This document shows positions 24,770 to 33,105 of a stretch of 56,995 bases of DNA, in pieces. The stretch is from Fischerella muscicola PCC 7414. GTDB taxonomy: Bacteria > Cyanobacteriota > Cyanobacteriia > Cyanobacteriales > Nostocaceae. The notes beneath the pieces are model-generated. The model was not told the DNA's origin. It ran no database searches and worked only from the letters and a program-made list of their open reading frames with translations. The DNA lies in assembly GCF_000317205.1 (NCBI RefSeq), contig NZ_AJLK01000110.1, forward strand, positions 1-56,995, written 5' to 3'. The position numbers and the translations under genes are program-made. Position 1 is the stretch's first letter; every line of letters starts with the position of its first letter.

Positions 24770-25870
24770 ATGATAAATCTCATTTTTAAACGCTTCATAA
24801 TTAAAGTAAAGAAATTAAGGTTTTTTAGATTTGCAAACAAAAATAAATTACTATCTTTCGTACCTATTCCGTTCGCCAGGGCTTTTATTATTAGCCTATG
24901 TCTCAGCTTATTATTTGCCGCTTGCACAGCGAATAATGCAAGCAATACTACTACTGTATCTGCTAATAATTCAACTCCAACCCAAGCATCAGTACTCAGG
25001 TTTGGTTATCAAAAATCGGCAATTCTTTTAAAAACAAAAGGACTTTTAGAAAAACGTCTCCAACCAGAAGGTGTATCTGTAGAATGGATAGAATTTCCTG
25101 CTGGCCCACAACTTTTAGAAGCGATGAATGTAGGTAGTATTGACTTTGGTCATACTGGAGAATTACCACCGATTTTTGCCCAAGCAGCAGGAGCAGATAT
25201 AACTTATGTTGCTGGTATTGCTCCTAATCCGGCTGGTTCGGCGGTTTTGGTTCCTCAGAATTCATCTATCAAAACTATAGCTGACCTTAAAGGCAAAAAA
25301 ATTGCAGTGCAAAAAGGTTCTAGCGCTCATTATTTGCTAGTACAAATTTTAGAAAAAGCAGGTATCAAATATAGTGAAATTCAACCTATATTTTTACCAC
25401 CAGCAGATGCCCGTGCCGCATTTGTAAAAAACAGTGTAGATGCTTGGGTAATTTGGGATCCCTTTTATGCAGCGGCAGAGAAAAATGCTAATGCCCGTGT
25501 ATTAATTACAGGAGAAGGCATTACTAAACAAGGAGGATATTACCTAGCAAGGCGTAAATATGTCACAGAAAATCAGGAGATAATTAAGGCAGTTCTAGAA
25601 GAAATCAAAAATTTAGAAGATTGGTCTGATAAAAATCGAGATGAAGTTGCAGCAACTCTTGCACCAGTCTTAAATATTGATTTAGATACCATGAAAAAGG
25701 CAACTGCACGCAAACAATTTGGTGTTGTCAAAATCGATGAAAATCTAATTGCAACTCAACAAAAAGTAGCTGACAAATTTTATGAACTGAAATTAATTCC
25801 TAAACAGATTGATGTGAAAGAAGTGACGCTCACACCAGAACAATACGCAGCTTTTTCGCCAAAAATATAA
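24770..25870 (+). CDS. ssuA: Aliphatic sulfonate ABC transporter substrate-binding protein (SsuA)
   Basis: A 366-residue lipoprotein. The signal follows a long basic N terminus, with a hydrophobic segment at about 38-54 and lipobox-like FAAC. The mature protein is classical SsuA: LRFGYQKSAILLKTKGLLEKRL, VEWIEFPAGPQLLEAMNVGSIDFGHTGELPPIFAQAAG, LKGKKIAVQKGSSAHYLLVQILEKAG and VDAWVIWDPFYAAAEKNANARVL. An AAAGGA ribosome site lies about 11 bases before the ATG. It is closely similar in architecture to the copy at 29686. Downstream lies an NfsA-like flavin reductase gene (25950), fitting supply of FMNH2 for desulfonation. Confidence 0.9.
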   Translation: MINLIFKRFIIKVKKLRFFRFANKNKLLSFVPIPFARAFIISLCLSLLFAACTANNASNTTTVSANNSTPTQASVLRFGYQKSAILLKTKGLLEKRLQPEGVSVEWIEFPAGPQLLEAMNVGSIDFGHTGELPPIFAQAAGADITYVAGIAPNPAGSAVLVPQNSSIKTIADLKGKKIAVQKGSSAHYLLVQILEKAGIKYSEIQPIFLPPADARAAFVKNSVDAWVIWDPFYAAAEKNANARVLITGEGITKQGGYYLARRKYVTENQEIIKAVLEEIKNLEDWSDKNRDEVAATLAPVLNIDLDTMKKATARKQFGVVKIDENLIATQQKVADKFYELKLIPKQIDVKEVTLTPEQYAAFSPKI

Positions 25871-25879
25871 AATTAGTTC

Positions 25880-25949
25880 TTAGTTGATGGTTATTTGTTA
25901 GTTGCAAAACTCCAAACAACCAACAACCAACAACTAACAACCAACAATT
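25880..25949. repeat. CAACAAC/GTTAGTT short tandem repeats
   Basis: TGTTAGTTG-type units followed by CAACCAACAACCAACAACTAAC units just upstream of the flavin reductase start. The opposing orientations can pair into a weak hairpin. Confidence 0.65.
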
Positions 25950-26762
25950 ATGAACGACTTACTTAACCGCCGTTATGGTGTAGGCATATTTGATGCAGAT
26001 TTTCCTGGAAATGACTGCATTGCAAATCTTTTATCCCACCGTTCAATTCGTGCTTATCTACCCCAAGGTTTACCACCAGGAACACTAGAAATTTTAATTG
26101 CAGCAGCACAATCTGCTTCTACTTCCTCGAATCTCCAGACGTGGAGTGTAGTTGCTGTGGAAAGTTCCCAACGCAAGGAACTATTATCACAACTAGCTAA
26201 TAATCAAGCACATATCCGCCAGTGTCCACTTTTCCTGGTATGGTTGGCAGATTTGGCTAGACTGACACACATTGCTGAGAGTCGGGGACTACCCCATGAA
26301 GGTTTAGATTACTTAGAAATGTTTTTGATGGCGGCGATAGATGCAGCATTAGCAGCACAAAATGCTGTCGTAGCGGCGGAATCTCTTGGTTTGGGAACAG
26401 TTTATATTGGTGCGTTGCGTAACCATCCAGAAAAGGTGGCAGAAGTTTTGAGTTTACCACCTCATGTTTTTGCTGTGTTTGGTTTATGTGTTGGTTATGC
26501 TGATCCCGTAGTGGAAACTGCGGTGAAACCACGTTTACCGCAAGCGGCTGTGTTGCATCGCGAAACGTATAAATTGGAGGAGCAGGAGGAGGCGATCGCA
26601 TTCTACAATCAAGTGATGAAAGCCTTTTATAATTCCCAAAAGATGAATGTCCCTGGTGATTGGACAGAACACTCAACTAAACGAGTGGCCTTTGCTGAGT
26701 CTTTATCAGGACGGGATAGGTTACGAGAAGCATTGAATAATTTGGGATTTGAATTGCGTTAA
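25950..26762 (+). CDS. NfsA-type nitroreductase / NADPH-dependent flavin reductase
   Basis: A 270-residue protein of the nitroreductase family. LLSHRSIRAYLPQGLPPGTLEILIAAAQSASTSSNLQTWSVV (HRSIRxY FMN phosphate contacts, SSNxQ) is diagnostic of the NfsA/Frp subgroup, and AAESLGLGTVYIGALRNHPEKVAEVLSLPPHVFAVFGLCVGYAD is the second family block. These enzymes use NADPH and bound FMN to reduce nitro compounds or free flavin. Its place between ssuA and ssuB suggests it supplies reduced FMN to LLM monooxygenases, in addition to SsuE at 43901. That role is inference. Confidence 0.85.
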   Translation: MNDLLNRRYGVGIFDADFPGNDCIANLLSHRSIRAYLPQGLPPGTLEILIAAAQSASTSSNLQTWSVVAVESSQRKELLSQLANNQAHIRQCPLFLVWLADLARLTHIAESRGLPHEGLDYLEMFLMAAIDAALAAQNAVVAAESLGLGTVYIGALRNHPEKVAEVLSLPPHVFAVFGLCVGYADPVVETAVKPRLPQAAVLHRETYKLEEQEEAIAFYNQVMKAFYNSQKMNVPGDWTEHSTKRVAFAESLSGRDRLREALNNLGFELR

Positions 26763-26841
26763 AAGGTTTTTCAATTTTGCATTTTTTTACAAAATATCCT
26801 TGTATTTTCTTTTTAACTATGTAAAACTACTATAAACAATA

Positions 26842-26867
26842 TACGGTTTTCCTACCAATTTACCGTA
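26842..26867. promoter_or_regulatory. 26-bp dyad operator, site G
   Basis: TACGGTT left, TACCGTA right, core TCCTACCAA; preceded by ATA and followed by CTTTTAAG. It lies 270 bases before ssuB. The remaining sequence of this 375-base gap (26763-27137) has no gene. Confidence 0.6.
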
Positions 26868-27137
26868 CTTTTAAGTAAAGGATGTCACGCTAGTATACAA
26901 GCTTATGGTACAAATACCATGAAAAAGTTTGCTTTATCAGGCTTTTGTGTAAAAGATAAATAGTTTACAAAAGGGGAAAAGTTTCAGTTCACATTCGTTA
27001 ACCTCGTTCTCTCTAATTACGCACCTTAGAAAAGTAAGTAAAGAAAGTAATTTGATATTGGCAGTTAAATCTATTTCAAAATTGAGCATTCTGTTCACTA
27101 AGAGTCAATTTAGTCATATATTGAGAGGTTTTTTCGT

Positions 27138-27932
27138 ATGGAATCTAAAACACGTGGAATGCATTTGAAACTACAAGGATTAAGAAAGTCCTTTGGGACA
27201 AAGACGGTTTTACAGGACATTGATTTAGAGCTTCAACCAGGGGAATTTGTTGCTATTGTCGGTCGCAGTGGCTGTGGCAAGAGTACGATGTTACGCCTAA
27301 TTGCAGGACTAGATGCAGTCAGTGGTGGAAGTGTGTTTTTGAATGGTACATATTCTCATCAGCGAATTAACCCCACTATCCGCATGATGTTTCAGGATGC
27401 ACGACTCCTACCTTGGCAACGAGTATTGGCAAATGTAGAGTTAGGTTTATTGGGTTCCAATTCCAAAGTTTACGCCAAGCAAACAGCTTTACAAGTATTA
27501 CGAGCAGTGGGATTAGAAGACCGTGCTAACGAATGGCCGACTGTTCTTTCTGGAGGACAACGCCAACGGGTGGCGTTAGCAAGAGCCTTGGCAAGTAAAC
27601 CTTCTTTATTGCTGCTAGATGAACCCTTAGGAGCTTTGGACGCACTGACACGCATTGAAATGCAGCAATTGTTAGAGAATTTATGGCAAGAACAGGGGTT
27701 TACTGCACTGCTGATTACTCATGATGTGGAAGAAGCAGTAGTACTTGCGGACCGAGTGGTGTTGATTGAAAACGGTCAGATTGGTATGGATGTCAAGATA
27801 AATCTCCCACGACCACGACCCAGAGGAGATGCAGAATTTGCCCAGATGGTAGAGAAAATTTTACAGCGCGTCATGGGTAAGCAGGAAAGCGATCGCTCAC
27901 ACGATTATGCTCTGAATTCGGAAGCGGCATAA
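27138..27932 (+). CDS. ssuB: SsuB-type ABC transporter ATP-binding protein
   Basis: A complete 264-residue ATPase. Walker [10 protein letters not shown] (42-50), Q-loop FQD (near 86), signature LSGGQRQR (137-144), Walker B LLLLDEP (157-163) and the ITHDVEEAV switch are intact, and the [13 protein letters not shown] segment is typical of SsuB/TauB. It would drive sulfonate import with SsuC. It is the only complete ATPase of this kind in the window, although several binding proteins are present. The next gene (28144) is a SfnB/DszC-like flavoprotein, then ssuA and ssuC, all on the plus strand. Confidence 0.9.
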   Translation: MESKTRGMHLKLQGLRKSFGTKTVLQDIDLELQPGEFVAIVGRSGCGKSTMLRLIAGLDAVSGGSVFLNGTYSHQRINPTIRMMFQDARLLPWQRVLANVELGLLGSNSKVYAKQTALQVLRAVGLEDRANEWPTVLSGGQRQRVALARALASKPSLLLLDEPLGALDALTRIEMQQLLENLWQEQGFTALLITHDVEEAVVLADRVVLIENGQIGMDVKINLPRPRPRGDAEFAQMVEKILQRVMGKQESDRSHDYALNSEAA

Positions 27933-27954
27933 AAGGATTGGGGTGTGGGGGGTA

Positions 27955-28143
27955 TGAGGAGTGTGAGGAGTGTGAGGAGTAATTATAAAAAAATAACCAA
28001 CAACCGCTAACCAATCTAGAGACGTGCCATGGCACGTCTGGTACAACAACCAACAACCAACAACCAACAACCAACAACCAACAACCAACAACCAACAACC
28101 AACAATCAACAACCAACAACCAACAATCAACAACCAACAAATT
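27955..28143. repeat. Repeat block: GAGGAGTGT units, palindrome and CAACAAC array
   Basis: Three elements follow ssuB: GTGTGAGGA units at about 27955-27980; a perfect 20-bp palindrome at 28020-28039 (AGACGTGCCATGGCACGTCT); and about 100 bases of CAACAACCAACAACC units ending at the next start codon. The array is a heptamer repeat of the cyanobacterial STRR type. It happens to be open in one frame leading into the next gene from an ATG at 28024. Confidence 0.8.
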
Positions 28144-29331
28144 ATGGTGCAACTATTAGTTAAAGAAGAATCTAAAGATTGGATTGCGATCGCTTCTTCC
28201 CTCTCTGCGGAACTTACTACCACAGCAGTAGAAAGGGATACCAAAGCAGGACTTCCAGATGTGGAAATCCAACGACTGCGAGAAAGTGGCTTGTTACCTT
28301 TGGTAGTACCAAAAGAATATGGTGGGACTGGTGCAACTTGGATGGAAGCTTTAAAAATTGTTCAGGAACTCTCCAAAGCAGATGGATCGATTGGGCAGTT
28401 GTATGGCAATCACCTGAATTTAACAGCTTTGGGTCATGTCTCTGGAACAAGCGAGCAAAAAGAAGGATACTATCGAGAAACCGCCACCCATAACTTATTC
28501 TGGGCAAACGCGATCAACACCCGGGACTCTAGGCTAAAAATTACCCCAGATGGTGAACATTTCCGGGTGAATGGTATCAAAAGCTTTGGTACAGGTGTCG
28601 CAATTGCAGATCTGCGCGTCTTTTCTGCTGTCCAAGATGGCATAGAAGTGCCTTGGTTATTCGTCATTCCCAATGATAGGGCTGGTGTCGTCTCTGAACA
28701 AGACTGGGATAACATCGGTCAAAGACGCACTGATAGCGATACATTCACCTTCCATGATGTCTTGGTAAAAAAAGATGAAATTTTGGGATATCCTCATCCT
28801 CCTAATCATCCTTTTAGTACATTTCTTGGAATAATTGCCCAGTTAACCAAAACTTACGTCTATCTAGGTGTTGCTGAAGGGGCGCTGACTGCTGCTAAAG
28901 AGTACACTAAAACTCAAACAAGACCTTGGATTACATCGGGAGTAGACAGTGCAAACAAAGACCCTTACATTCTCTATCATTACGGAGAACTGTGGACTCA
29001 ACTACAAGCAGCAATTGCCTTAAGCGATCGCACCCTTACCCAAGTGCAACAAGCCTGGGAAAAAGAAACTAGCCTGACTGTAGAAGAAAGGGGAGAAGTA
29101 GCGATCGCAGTCTTCACAGCCAAAACCTTTGCTACCCGTGTCGGGTTAGAGATCACCAACCGCATCTTTGAAGTCATGGGAACCCGTTCTACAGCCAGTA
29201 AATACGGCTTCGACCGTTACTGGCGGGATCTACGTACCTTTACCCTACACGACCCTGTAGATTACAAACTTCGAGATATCGGCAACTGGGTACTCAACCA
29301 AGAATTACCTCTCATCACCCAATATTCCTAA
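28144..29331 (+). CDS. SfnB/DszC-like acyl-CoA dehydrogenase family monooxygenase
   Basis: A 395-residue protein from MVQLLVKEE. The frame is open back to 28024 but only through the CAACAAC repeat, giving a low-complexity NNQQPT tail, so the later ATG is preferred. Acyl-CoA dehydrogenase features are present: LRESGLLPLVVPKEYGGTGATW, a mid-domain NGIKSFGTGVAIAD, and the C-terminal EVMGTRSTASKYGFDRYWRDLRTFTLHDP, which resembles the SfnB/DszC group that uses FMNH2 and O2 for S-oxidation or C-S cleavage. An equivalent gene at 34250 is broken, so this may be the working copy. Confidence 0.8.
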   Translation: MVQLLVKEESKDWIAIASSLSAELTTTAVERDTKAGLPDVEIQRLRESGLLPLVVPKEYGGTGATWMEALKIVQELSKADGSIGQLYGNHLNLTALGHVSGTSEQKEGYYRETATHNLFWANAINTRDSRLKITPDGEHFRVNGIKSFGTGVAIADLRVFSAVQDGIEVPWLFVIPNDRAGVVSEQDWDNIGQRRTDSDTFTFHDVLVKKDEILGYPHPPNHPFSTFLGIIAQLTKTYVYLGVAEGALTAAKEYTKTQTRPWITSGVDSANKDPYILYHYGELWTQLQAAIALSDRTLTQVQQAWEKETSLTVEERGEVAIAVFTAKTFATRVGLEITNRIFEVMGTRSTASKYGFDRYWRDLRTFTLHDPVDYKLRDIGNWVLNQELPLITQYS

Positions 29332-29368
29332 ATTCCAAGTTTTCGCCACAGTAGACTCCTCTCATCTC

Positions 29369-29389
29369 AAGGTGGGTAAATCCCACCTT
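29369..29389. terminator. Hairpin after the SfnB/DszC-like gene
   Basis: AAGGTGGG at 29369-29376 pairs with CCCACCTT at 29382-29389 around TAAAT. There is no long T run, so it is a weak terminator or an mRNA-end structure. Bases 29400-29500 hold a dispersed CTTGGCGTTCTTGGCGG-type repeat. Confidence 0.45.
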
Positions 29390-29594
29390 ACTTCCTAATA
29401 CCAATTTAATGTGAAGCCGTACTAAATGAGTAACCCTCCACCTTGGCTTTCTTGGCGTTCTTGGCGGTTCATTTTTTATATTCTGTGCATCTTCATAAAT
29501 AATTGGTATAAGTAATAAAGCTCAATTTTGAAATTAAGAAATTCTCAATATACATCAATAAATAAAACCATCAAACCAAACTTAAACAGGTAGT

Positions 29595-29618
29595 ATTGTT
29601 TCAAATTTGTGAAACAAT
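29595..29618. promoter_or_regulatory. 9-bp dyad upstream of ssuA
   Basis: ATTGTTTCA at 29595-29603 mirrors TGAAACAAT at 29610-29618. It lies about 70 bases before the start at 29686. It is unlike the 26-bp dyad. It could be a separate operator or a small transcript hairpin. Confidence 0.4.
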
Positions 29619-29685
29619 TAACTATTTTTTCAAACTCACATCTACAATTTAAAATCCAAAAATTTTTTCAAAGGTGAGCTAACAA

Positions 29686-30801
29686 ATGCAAGATTTGCGA
29701 GATAAATTTCCATTCTGGAAACACCGACGTCTGACTCGTCGTTCTACATTGTTTGCTCTTGGTTATAGCCTAGTACTATCTACCACACTATTTAGTTGCA
29801 GTACCCCCCAGAATAATTCCCAGCAACCCACAGGTTCATCAGCATCTAATACAGCGAATACTGCAAGTACATCTAATACATCTAGTAGTAATCAAAAAGT
29901 CATCAGAATCGTACGTTCTAAACAACTTACAGCCCTTGCTGTGTTGGAACAAAAAGGTACTCTTGCCAAAAGATTAGAACCTCTTGGTTATAAAGTAGAG
30001 TGGCCTGAATTTGCTGCTGGCCCACAACAATTAGAAGCCCTAAACGCAGGTGGACTTGATATTGCTTCTACTGCTGAATCACCTCCTGTGTTTGCTCAAG
30101 CAGCTGGAACACCTCTTGTATATCTAGCTGCTAACAGCTCTGATGGTAGAGCAGTTTCACTATTAGTTCCTACTAATTCAACTGTCAAAAGTGTCAAAGA
30201 CTTAAAAGGTAAAAAAATTGCTTCCCAAAAAGCATCTATTGGTCATTACCTCATAGTTAAAGCATTAGAAAAAGAAGGTCTAAAACTCAGTGATATTAAC
30301 CCAGTTTACCTACCACCTCCAGACGCAAATGTTGCCTTTAGTCAAGGAAAAGTAGACGCTTGGTTTATCTGGGAACCATTTGTTACTAGAAATGTGCAAA
30401 ACAAAGTTGGACGTGTTTTGATCGATGGTGGAAATTTGCGCGATACAAATAACTTTTTATCCACAACACGCAAGTTTTATCAAGAAAATACTGAAGTGAT
30501 TAAAGTATTTTTGGAAGAATTACAAAAAGCACAAGTTTGGGCAAGGAATAATCCCAAAGAACTGGCACAATTGCTTGCACCAGTAACTCAGCTTGATCCA
30601 CCTACCTTGGAAATAATGCACGAGAAATATGATTTTGCATTAGTACCAATTACTGAACAAATAATTAATAAACAACAACAAGTTGCAGATATGTGGTACA
30701 ACCTCAAACTTATACCCAGGCAAGTGAATGTTAGGGATGGATTCTTAACTCCTGAACAATACGCCGAAATTACTCCAAAAGAGGTGCTTGCTCAAAAATA
30801 G
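29686..30801 (+). CDS. ssuA: Aliphatic sulfonate ABC transporter substrate-binding protein (SsuA, second copy)
   Basis: A 371-residue protein. The export signal has a twin-Arg-like start (HRRLTRRSTLFALG), a hydrophobic core and a lipobox-like LFSC. A Ser/Thr/Asn-rich linker follows, then the SsuA fold: IRIVRSKQLTALAVLEQKGTLAKRL, VEWPEFAAGPQQLEALNAGGLDIASTAESPPVFAQAAG, LKGKKIASQKASIGHYLIVKALEKEGL and VDAWFIWEPFV. It parallels the copy at 24770. A strong hairpin at 30882 separates it from ssuC, suggesting unequal output of binding protein and permease from one transcript. Confidence 0.9.
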   Translation: MQDLRDKFPFWKHRRLTRRSTLFALGYSLVLSTTLFSCSTPQNNSQQPTGSSASNTANTASTSNTSSSNQKVIRIVRSKQLTALAVLEQKGTLAKRLEPLGYKVEWPEFAAGPQQLEALNAGGLDIASTAESPPVFAQAAGTPLVYLAANSSDGRAVSLLVPTNSTVKSVKDLKGKKIASQKASIGHYLIVKALEKEGLKLSDINPVYLPPPDANVAFSQGKVDAWFIWEPFVTRNVQNKVGRVLIDGGNLRDTNNFLSTTRKFYQENTEVIKVFLEELQKAQVWARNNPKELAQLLAPVTQLDPPTLEIMHEKYDFALVPITEQIINKQQQVADMWYNLKLIPRQVNVRDGFLTPEQYAEITPKEVLAQK

Positions 30802-30881
30802 TCATGTAGGAATTTTGGATGTTAAATCAACTACTGTTAAACATTCCAATTACTACAGCATCGCCAGTTTTAAATTCTTTT

Positions 30882-30920
30882 GCTGTAATAGCAATCAATT
30901 GAATCGATTGCTATTACAGC
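30882..30920 (+). promoter_or_regulatory. Intercistronic 15-bp hairpin between ssuA and ssuC
   Basis: GCTGTAATAGCAATC at 30882-30896 pairs perfectly with GATTGCTATTACAGC at 30906-30920 (nine-base loop). No T tract follows, so it is not a classical terminator. Hairpins after binding-protein genes often protect the upstream mRNA and lower permease output. Confidence 0.6.
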
Positions 30921-31009
30921 CAGTACTTCATAAACATGATTCATTAAGTTCACAAAATCCTATGAAAATTATCTCCTCTTCCCGTGTAAATTTTAATTCG
31001 AGGCATACG

Positions 31010-31810
31010 ATGAAAAAAAATAAACTCCAGTTTAAGTTCTTAAAGAATCGTCATATTCAGTCACTTATACCTTGGACTGTACCCATATCGATACTTGTTG
31101 TGTGGCAATTATTATCTTCTATTGGCTTAATTCCCACAAGAATTTTGCCTGCCCCTCTCAGTGTATTCAGTGCTGCGATTGAATTAGCTAAAACAGGTGA
31201 ACTCTTTAGAAATATTACCATTAGTGCCACACGAGCTATTACGGGTTTTTTAGTTGGGGGAAGTATTGGGTTTGGTTTAGGTTTACTTAATGGCATTTCT
31301 CCCATTGCCGAAAAATTGTTAGATACATCTATCCAGATGTTACGTAATATTCCAAACTTAGCTTTAATTCCTCTGGTAATTTTATGGTTTGGGATCGGTG
31401 ATGAAGCGAGATTATTTCTTGTATCTTTAGGGGTAATGTTTCCCATCTATTTAAATACTTTTCACGGCATTCGTAGCGTTGATCCCGGCTTAATTGAGAT
31501 GGGAAAAATTTATGGTTTAAGTGCTTGGGGTTTGTTTTGGCGAATTATTTTACCAGGGGCAATGTCTTCTATTTTAGTGGGTGTGCGTTTTTCTCTAGGG
31601 ATTATGTGGTTAACACTTATCGTCGCTGAAACGATCGCTGCTGATTCTGGTATTGGTTATATGGCAATGAACGCTAGAGAATTTATGCAAACTGATGTCG
31701 TAGTTTTAAGTATTTTATTATACGCACTATTTGGAAAATTAGCGGATGTCGTTGCCAGAGGATTAGAAAACTACTGGTTGCAGTGGAATCCCAATTATGT
31801 AAAAGGCTAG
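31010..31810 (+). CDS. ssuC: SsuC-type ABC transporter permease
   Basis: The 266-residue permease is counted from MKKNKLQFKFL, which has a GAGG ribosome site 6 bases upstream (31000-31003). Earlier in-frame starts (30788, 30962) would read through the hairpin region and lack such a site. Six hydrophobic spans are seen. The coupling loop EMGKIYGLSAWGLFWRIILPGAMSSILVG is the permease EAA motif, and PLVILWFGIGDEARLFLVSLGVMFPIYLNTFHGIRSVD is typical of SsuC/TauC. It is the only sulfonate-type permease in the window. Confidence 0.9.
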   Translation: MKKNKLQFKFLKNRHIQSLIPWTVPISILVVWQLLSSIGLIPTRILPAPLSVFSAAIELAKTGELFRNITISATRAITGFLVGGSIGFGLGLLNGISPIAEKLLDTSIQMLRNIPNLALIPLVILWFGIGDEARLFLVSLGVMFPIYLNTFHGIRSVDPGLIEMGKIYGLSAWGLFWRIILPGAMSSILVGVRFSLGIMWLTLIVAETIAADSGIGYMAMNAREFMQTDVVVLSILLYALFGKLADVVARGLENYWLQWNPNYVKG

Positions 31811-31853
31811 GGTGAGGTTGTTTTGACGAATCGGGATGATTCGTTATATAATC

Positions 31854-31879
31854 TACTATAAGTTTATCGATTTACCGGT
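31854..31879. promoter_or_regulatory. 26-bp dyad operator, site H (degenerate)
   Basis: TACTATA left and TACCGGT right around GTTTATCGAT; the last three bases depart from the consensus GTA. It ends 25 bases before the start codon of the small membrane protein at 31905, inside an apparent operon, so it may drive an internal promoter. Confidence 0.5.
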
Positions 31880-31904
31880 TTTTAAATTTAAGGAAGCAAT
31901 CAAA

Positions 31905-32141
31905 ATGACATTAGCCCAGACTATCCACAAGACTAAAAGGGTTAATAATTATGACTTATGGAAGTTACCAAAACAAGGTAGTGCATTGATCGCGCGGCTA
32001 TGGTGGCACACTAAAGCATATACGACAGTTTTTGGCATTATGCTGTTGACCTTTGCCAGCTTAGGCTTTTTATACATCCATTGGTCAGGGCGGAAAATAA
32101 CACAAGTTTCCAAGCATCACACTGTTGTAGAACAAGAATGA
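31905..32141 (+). CDS. Small single-span membrane protein in the sulfonate cluster
   Basis: A 78-residue protein from MTLAQTIHKTKRV with an AGGAAG ribosome site upstream. A basic N-terminal 35 residues (KQGSALIARLWWHTKAY) precede one membrane segment (TTVFGIMLLTFASLGFLYIHW, about 39-58) and a short polar tail. Its stop overlaps the ATG of the next binding-protein gene (ATGA), so the two are coupled. The family is not recognised. Small membrane ORFs of this kind also accompany the met-type transporter here. Confidence 0.6.
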   Translation: MTLAQTIHKTKRVNNYDLWKLPKQGSALIARLWWHTKAYTTVFGIMLLTFASLGFLYIHWSGRKITQVSKHHTVVEQE

Positions 32142-32950
32142 CTATCTTACCAAAACTGCGTGCTGTATCCTACTTAGCCCCCAATTGGTTCGGATTCTAC
32201 CAAGCGATTACAACTTATCTAAGTCGTGTTTTAGGATTAGAAATAAAGCTACACCAAGGAGAATGCGACCCTCTGGAAGATCCGCTACTATTGCAAGACC
32301 AAATAGACTTAGCATTTATTTGTGGATTACCGCTAATTCGCTACTGTCAGGTGGTTTCAGACCAATTGCAGACATTGGTTGCCCCTGTAATGCAATCATC
32401 TCGATATTACAACCGCCCTATTTACTTTGCAGATGTGATTGTCAATGCTGATAGCAATATAAAAGCATTTGCAGATTTGGCAGGAAAAACCCTATGTTAT
32501 AACGACCTTGGTTCTAACAGTGGTTATAATTTGCTGCGCTACAAGTTACTTCAAGAAAGATATCCCTTAGATTTTTTTGGCAAGACGATACAATCAGGAT
32601 CTCATCAACGTTCCATTCGCTGGATAACTGAGGGATTGGCAGACTTTGCAGCGATTGACAGTGTAGTTTTAGAACAAGAATTACGCGACTTTCCCGAATT
32701 ATCAAAAAATTTGCGTGTGATAGAAGTACTTGGTCCATCTCCTATGCCACCGTTGGTAGTAGCACAGCGTTTAGGTAAACCTTTGATTGGGCAGATGCAA
32801 TTAGCATTATTGCAAGCAGATGCGAAACTGCAAAAGTCAATGAAACAAGTAGGAGTTAAGCGTTTTGCCACAGTGGAATTAGAAGACTATAAAGTACTGG
32901 GGCAGATTTACAGCGAGTTTTGGAAATTGACTACAGATGTACACAGATGA
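32138..32950 (+). CDS. PhnD/SsuA/transferrin-like substrate-binding protein
   Basis: A 270-residue protein starting within the stop of the upstream gene (ATGA). It belongs to the PhnD-like group: LRAVSYLAPNWFGFYQAITTYLSRVLG, DQIDLAFICGLPLI, PIYFADVIVNADSNIKAFADLAGKTLCYNDLGSNSGYNLLRYKLL and LADFAAIDSVVLEQEL. It lacks a cleavable signal or lipobox at this start, which is unusual for a binding protein. It may be anchored through the membrane protein next door or act in the cytoplasm. Members of the group bind phosphonates, phosphite, sulfonates or other anions; the ligand is unknown. Confidence 0.75.
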   Translation: MTILPKLRAVSYLAPNWFGFYQAITTYLSRVLGLEIKLHQGECDPLEDPLLLQDQIDLAFICGLPLIRYCQVVSDQLQTLVAPVMQSSRYYNRPIYFADVIVNADSNIKAFADLAGKTLCYNDLGSNSGYNLLRYKLLQERYPLDFFGKTIQSGSHQRSIRWITEGLADFAAIDSVVLEQELRDFPELSKNLRVIEVLGPSPMPPLVVAQRLGKPLIGQMQLALLQADAKLQKSMKQVGVKRFATVELEDYKVLGQIYSEFWKLTTDVHR

Positions 32951-33105
32951 ATCATCGGTGTGTATCTGTGTTTATCTGTGTTCGTTATTATCATCAGACT
33001 GTTTTTTTGCAAAAACTCCATACTCAAAAAATGCGAGTTTAGTTCATTCATATTTAGACGTAACTTGAGAAATTGATCATCCAACTTCAATACAGAGTTG
33101 AAATC

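Noticed and set aside
28020-28039. 20-bp perfect palindrome as an operator
   Set aside because: It is an isolated copy within a repeat block and similar AGACGNGCC hairpins are common dispersed repeats; no regulatory support.
27871-28244. Minus-strand ORFs with repeated CWLLVVG units
   Set aside because: They are readings of the CAACAAC heptamer array, not proteins.
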